Source: Rhizobium mesosinicum (GTDB lineage: Bacteria > Pseudomonadota > Alphaproteobacteria > Rhizobiales > Rhizobiaceae). Taken from it: a stretch of 64,000 bases of DNA. How positions within the stretch are numbered: the first letter of the stretch is position 1; each line of letters starts with the position of its first letter. Positions 61,314 through 64,000 of the stretch are shown in pieces. The stretch covers positions 496,001-560,000 of the forward strand of contig NZ_JAEUAK010000004.1 in NCBI RefSeq assembly GCF_019511345.1. The letters run 5' to 3'. Both the position numbers and the translations under genes were made by a program. The notes under the pieces were generated by a model. That model was not told where the DNA came from. It did no database searches and was given only the letters and a program-made list of their open reading frames with translations.

Positions 61314-63307
61314 TGGCAAATCCTTGGGATAACGATCCGGTCGTTTCCGAGCCGGAGCCGGTCGAGTATGTCCGCGTGGCGCCATGGGAAAATGATCCGC
61401 TTCAGGCCGCGGCTCAGGACGGCAGCCTTTCCGTAGACAATTCCGTGCGTTCGCTCGCCACCGGCGTTCCGATCATCGGAGGCGCGCTGAACCGTCTCGA
61501 CGCGGCTACAAATGCGACACTGGCGCCGCTTATCGACCCGATCCTGCCCGATGGCTTTCAGAAGCTCGAAGGCGGCACCTGGGATGAGCGCTATCATCAG
61601 GCGCTTGCGATCCAGGCCGGCAAGGATGATGCTTTTCACGAGGAGCATCCCTATGTCGATACCGGCTTGAATATCGCCGGCGGGGTTGCTGGGACGATCC
61701 CGGCCGTGATGGCAGCGCCCGCTGCTTTCGGTGCCGGCGGTGGCGGGCTACTACTTCGCTCGGCCGCGTCGGCGGCAACTGGCGGCGCAATGGGCGGAGC
61801 CGATGCAGCGGTTCGTTCTGACGGTGATCTTGAGCAGACGGGGCTTGGATTTGGTGTCGGCGCTGGTCTTGGGCTCCTAGGTCCTTCTATTGGAAAAGCC
61901 GTTGGAGCAGGTACCCGTGCGGTTATGGACAAGTTCAGGAACTGGAATGCGGCGAGAGTTGCCGACATTCCTTCTGACGCGTTCACGTTCCTTCGCCGCG
62001 CGGTCACCGATGACGGCCTGGATGCCGCCGGCCTTCAGCAGCGCCTGGCGGAGATGGGACCGGATGCAATGCTTGCCGACCTTGGTCCGAACCTGCAGAA
62101 GCAGGCGGGCGCCCTTGCAGCTACTCCGGGCCGAGCGCAGGAGATTGTCCGGTCAGCTCTCGAAGACCGCGCCGCCGGCGCAAACGCCCGCATCAATGCG
62201 ACGATCGACGAGAACTTCGGTACCGCCCGGTTGCCCTCTGCGCTCGATGCGGAAGCCGCTGCGAACCAGCAGGCGGTAGGTCCGGCATATCGGCAGGCGT
62301 TCGAGCAGGCGCGCCCCTATGATGTTGGCCCGATTGCCAGCGACCTCGAACGGCAGATCAACGTCTTGCGCGGTGACCCGCAGCGCGCCCTTCAGCGCGT
62401 ACGCGGCATGCTCAACGTCCATAATTCGAATGTGCTCGACACGAATCCAGTGACGATGTTCAACACCCGCCAGGCGATAGACGGCATGCTTAAAGTCGAG
62501 GCCGATCCGAAAGTGGTCGCCGCACTGACTGACGCCCGTCAGATGATCGACGACGCCCTGACCCGCGCCGTGCCGCAGATCAAGGAAGCAGATGCGACCT
62601 TCGCCGAGCTTGCCCGCCAGCGCGAGGCTGTCGGCCGCGGGCAGCAAGTGCTCGACAGCGGCAGGACTGCACCACGCCCTCAGGAACTCGTTCAGGAAGT
62701 GGAGCATGGCGTTCAGCCGCAGGGAATGCAGATCGGTCCTTCGGCAGTGCCCCTGCGCCTATCGCAGGGTGCGAGGGCCGAGATCGAGCGTATTGTCGGC
62801 ACGAACTCGAACGACATCGCAGCGATGAACCGGCTGATAAAGGGCGAAGGCGACTGGAACCGTTCGCGCCTGGCTACGCTCTTCGGGCCCGAGAAGGCAG
62901 ATCGCGTATTCAAGGTTCTCGAGAACGAGCGGGTTTTCGCCGACACCGCAAATACGGTCACGCGCAATTCTGAAAGCGCGGCTCGAATTGCTGCGCAGAA
63001 TGAGCTCGGCGGCGCCGGTGGCGGTGGCTTCGGGCTGAAAGAGTCTTTCAAGGCCGGCGGCGTGCGCGGTGCTGCTCGATCGTTCGCGATGGATAAGATC
63101 GAGAACATCGCAAAGGCGCTCCTGCCTGATGGAAGCGCTGCAGCTCGGGAAAATCTTGCGACGGCTCTCGTCGATCGTCAGCGCGACAGCTTAGCGAACG
63201 TGGTCCGCGCGCTCGCGGTATCGGGAAACATCGGGAAGACGCCGGCCTTAGTGGACCCGGTCGTCAAAGCGCTGCTGCTGACCAGCGGTTCCGCGGGGAC
63301 GCGATGA
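61313..63307 (+). CDS. Large glycine/alanine-rich ejection-type virion protein
   Basis: The 664-residue protein has a hydrophobic Gly/Ala-rich section at about residues 110-200 (NIAGGVAGTIPAVMAAPAAF, LLLRSAASAATGGAMGGADA, GLGFGVGAGLGLLGPSIGKA) that could insert into the inner membrane. The rest is helical and polar. In P22-like phages such proteins (gp16, gp20) form the DNA channel during ejection. The last 60 bases overlap a leftward membrane protein gene. Confidence 0.78.
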   Translation: MANPWDNDPVVSEPEPVEYVRVAPWENDPLQAAAQDGSLSVDNSVRSLATGVPIIGGALNRLDAATNATLAPLIDPILPDGFQKLEGGTWDERYHQALAIQAGKDDAFHEEHPYVDTGLNIAGGVAGTIPAVMAAPAAFGAGGGGLLLRSAASAATGGAMGGADAAVRSDGDLEQTGLGFGVGAGLGLLGPSIGKAVGAGTRAVMDKFRNWNAARVADIPSDAFTFLRRAVTDDGLDAAGLQQRLAEMGPDAMLADLGPNLQKQAGALAATPGRAQEIVRSALEDRAAGANARINATIDENFGTARLPSALDAEAAANQQAVGPAYRQAFEQARPYDVGPIASDLERQINVLRGDPQRALQRVRGMLNVHNSNVLDTNPVTMFNTRQAIDGMLKVEADPKVVAALTDARQMIDDALTRAVPQIKEADATFAELARQREAVGRGQQVLDSGRTAPRPQELVQEVEHGVQPQGMQIGPSAVPLRLSQGARAEIERIVGTNSNDIAAMNRLIKGEGDWNRSRLATLFGPEKADRVFKVLENERVFADTANTVTRNSESAARIAAQNELGGAGGGGFGLKESFKAGGVRGAARSFAMDKIENIAKALLPDGSAAARENLATALVDRQRDSLANVVRALAVSGNIGKTPALVDPVVKALLLTSGSAGTR

Positions 63308-63481
63308 CGGGTCGATCCAGCAGATGAAAAGGTAGACGGCAATCGCAAAAAAGATGCCGCCGCCGAAACCCCAACCGAAGCCCGGGCCGATGCCACTCGC
63401 GACCGCATAAAACGCCTGCCGAAACGCAAACAGGATTGCGACGGTGACAACGATGCAGGCGATCTGGATAAGTCTGATCAT
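63248..63481 (-). CDS. Leftward small membrane protein in sieA position
   Basis: The 77-residue product has two hydrophobic segments (LIQIACIVVTVAILFAF and GFGGGIFFAIAVYLFICWI) and a basic, polar tail. It overlaps the ejection gene by 60 bases, tail to tail. Its place, between the ejection and fibre genes on the opposite strand, is the one where P22 encodes the inner-membrane superinfection exclusion protein SieA. There is no sequence similarity that I could claim; the function is inferred from position and membrane nature. Confidence 0.6.
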   Translation of the reverse strand: MIRLIQIACIVVTVAILFAFRQAFYAVASGIGPGFGWGFGGGIFFAIAVYLFICWIDPSSRPRGTAGQQQRFDDRVH

Positions 63482-63521
63482 GCAACCAAACTAATTGACC
63501 GGCCGCCACGATGCAATCCGG

Positions 63522-63761
63522 TCAATCGGCCTTTCGATAGCACTCCTGGGCACGGTCCTTATCCTGGCATTCTGGCACCAGCTCGTAGTGTTCAGTTTTC
63601 ATGCAGTCGTCGAGAAACGCTCTCACTTTGCTGGGCAGGACAATGTCTTCGTTGAACTGCTTCGCCACGCAGTTTGCCCAGACGTCCTGCTTGTAGGGGT
63701 AGAGCGCATAGGCCGGTGGCGCAGCGAAAACGAGAGCAATTGCAAAGTAATACGGCTTCAT
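63522..63761 (-). CDS. Leftward small exported protein with four cysteines
   Basis: The 79-residue product has a signal peptide (MKPYYFAIALVFAAPPAYAL, cleavage near AYA-LYPYK) and four cysteines in the mature part (NCVAKQF, DDCMKTEH, PECQDKD, ECYRKAD), suggesting two disulfides in the periplasm. It lies 40 bases upstream of the membrane protein gene and is probably co-transcribed with it. No family is recognised. It may be a lysogen-expressed moron with an envelope role. Confidence 0.6.
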   Translation of the reverse strand: MKPYYFAIALVFAAPPAYALYPYKQDVWANCVAKQFNEDIVLPSKVRAFLDDCMKTEHYELVPECQDKDRAQECYRKAD

Positions 63762-63897
63762 AACAGGCCTTTCCGGTTGTCAAAGATCGATTACGACCGG
63801 CTGCAGTTTTCAGCAACTCAGGATGAAGGCGAGGGTTAAGCAAAGGTTGCCTCGTGCAGCTTGGGTTGCACCTCTCGCATTCCAATTGGAGACGTGA

Positions 63898-64000
63898 ATG
63901 CCCTACGACAGCAACGGCAACTACACGCTGCCGGCGACTTACTTCGTCGAGAACGGCGATACGGTCTTGCCAATCCAGCACAATCCACCACTGGAAGATA
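63898..64000 (+). CDS. Tail fibre protein, 5' end only
   Basis: The visible 34 residues start MPYDSNGNYTLPATYFVENG and continue to QHNPPLED at the window edge. This beginning is one I recall from rhizobial phage tail fibre or tailspike proteins, where it forms the virion-attachment part. GGAGA lies 7 bases before the ATG. The position after the ejection genes agrees with the fibre or tailspike place in podoviruses. The receptor-binding part is outside the window. Confidence 0.65.
   Translation, partial: MPYDSNGNYTLPATYFVENGDTVLPIQHNPPLED

Larger units (their letters stand above)
38650..64000. mobile_element. Prophage with P22-like (podovirus) late genes, continuing past the window
   Basis: The segment holds an XRE regulator, AlpA-type protein, RNase HI, NusG-like protein, both terminase subunits, portal, scaffold, coat, head-completion and ejection proteins and the start of a tail fibre gene. 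Late gene order matches P22-like podoviruses, and no tail tube, sheath or tape-measure gene is seen up to the fibre. No integrase, lysis or excision cassette is recognised, apart from a possible AlpA-type factor. At least one gene (ParB-like) is decayed, while the head module looks intact. Confidence 0.9.

Noticed and set aside
38670..64000. Second copy of the tRNA-Arg 3' end as attR
   Set aside because: No convincing copy was seen when reading the prophage region; it should be outside the window.

Overview
The window is chromosomal DNA of a Rhizobium-type alphaproteobacterium (order Hyphomicrobiales) followed by a prophage that runs off the right edge. The host assignment is from recall of families and gene order: soluble transhydrogenase, gatC-gatA-gatB, two mitochondrial-type Complex I accessory subunits (NDUFA12- and NDUFS4-like), aroQ-accB-accC-aat, class I PHA synthase and DUF2155/DUF2167/DUF2778 proteins. 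Base composition is GC-rich with long antisense open frames, as expected. No database search was possible, so every name is a recognition call.

Positions 1-38.6 kb are housekeeping chromosome. The left edge cuts a B12-binding radical SAM gene. Next come sthA, a membrane-anchored tyrosine phosphatase, radC overlapping map, a TetR regulator, two small membrane proteins, ruvX and a UPF0173 hydrolase. The gat amidotransferase genes follow, interleaved with four GNAT acetyltransferases and a YjhX-like gene. Then there are envelope and Complex I accessory genes, the leftward aroQ-accB-accC-aat operon, a DsbA-like thiol oxidoreductase, an aminotransferase, an aldolase/HAD pair with a divergent LysR gene, a DUF2778 protein, phaC, a lipoprotein, an aminotransferase, hom and recJ. 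Three tRNA-Glu genes with their own promoters, a D,D-carboxypeptidase, gloA, a double cold-shock protein, a DUF192 protein, tRNA-Pro, an NDUFS4-like gene and tRNA-Arg(TCT) complete the host part.

From 38.67 kb to the end lies a prophage, apparently integrated at the 3' end of tRNA-Arg. Its early part holds an exported Tat-type protein, an XRE regulator with a long operator dyad, a possible replication protein ending in an iteron-like array of eight TCAA-type units at 10-11 bp spacing, a frameshifted ParB-like pseudogene, an AlpA-type regulator, RNase HI and a NusG-like protein. Three leftward genes then precede a late module with P22-like (podovirus) order: small and large terminase, portal, scaffold, coat, head-completion and stabilisation proteins, two large probable ejection proteins (one with a lysozyme-like domain), and the start of a tail fibre gene. 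Two small leftward genes, one a membrane protein, sit between the ejection and fibre genes, the place where P22 carries its exclusion gene sieA. No integrase, lysis cassette or right attachment site is visible, so these should lie to the right of the window.

The parts most worth following are the helically phased repeat array, the NusG-like protein combined with a strong terminator inside the late operon, the sieA-position gene pair, and the tRNA-Glu cluster in which both TTC copies carry a G1-U72 end pair.
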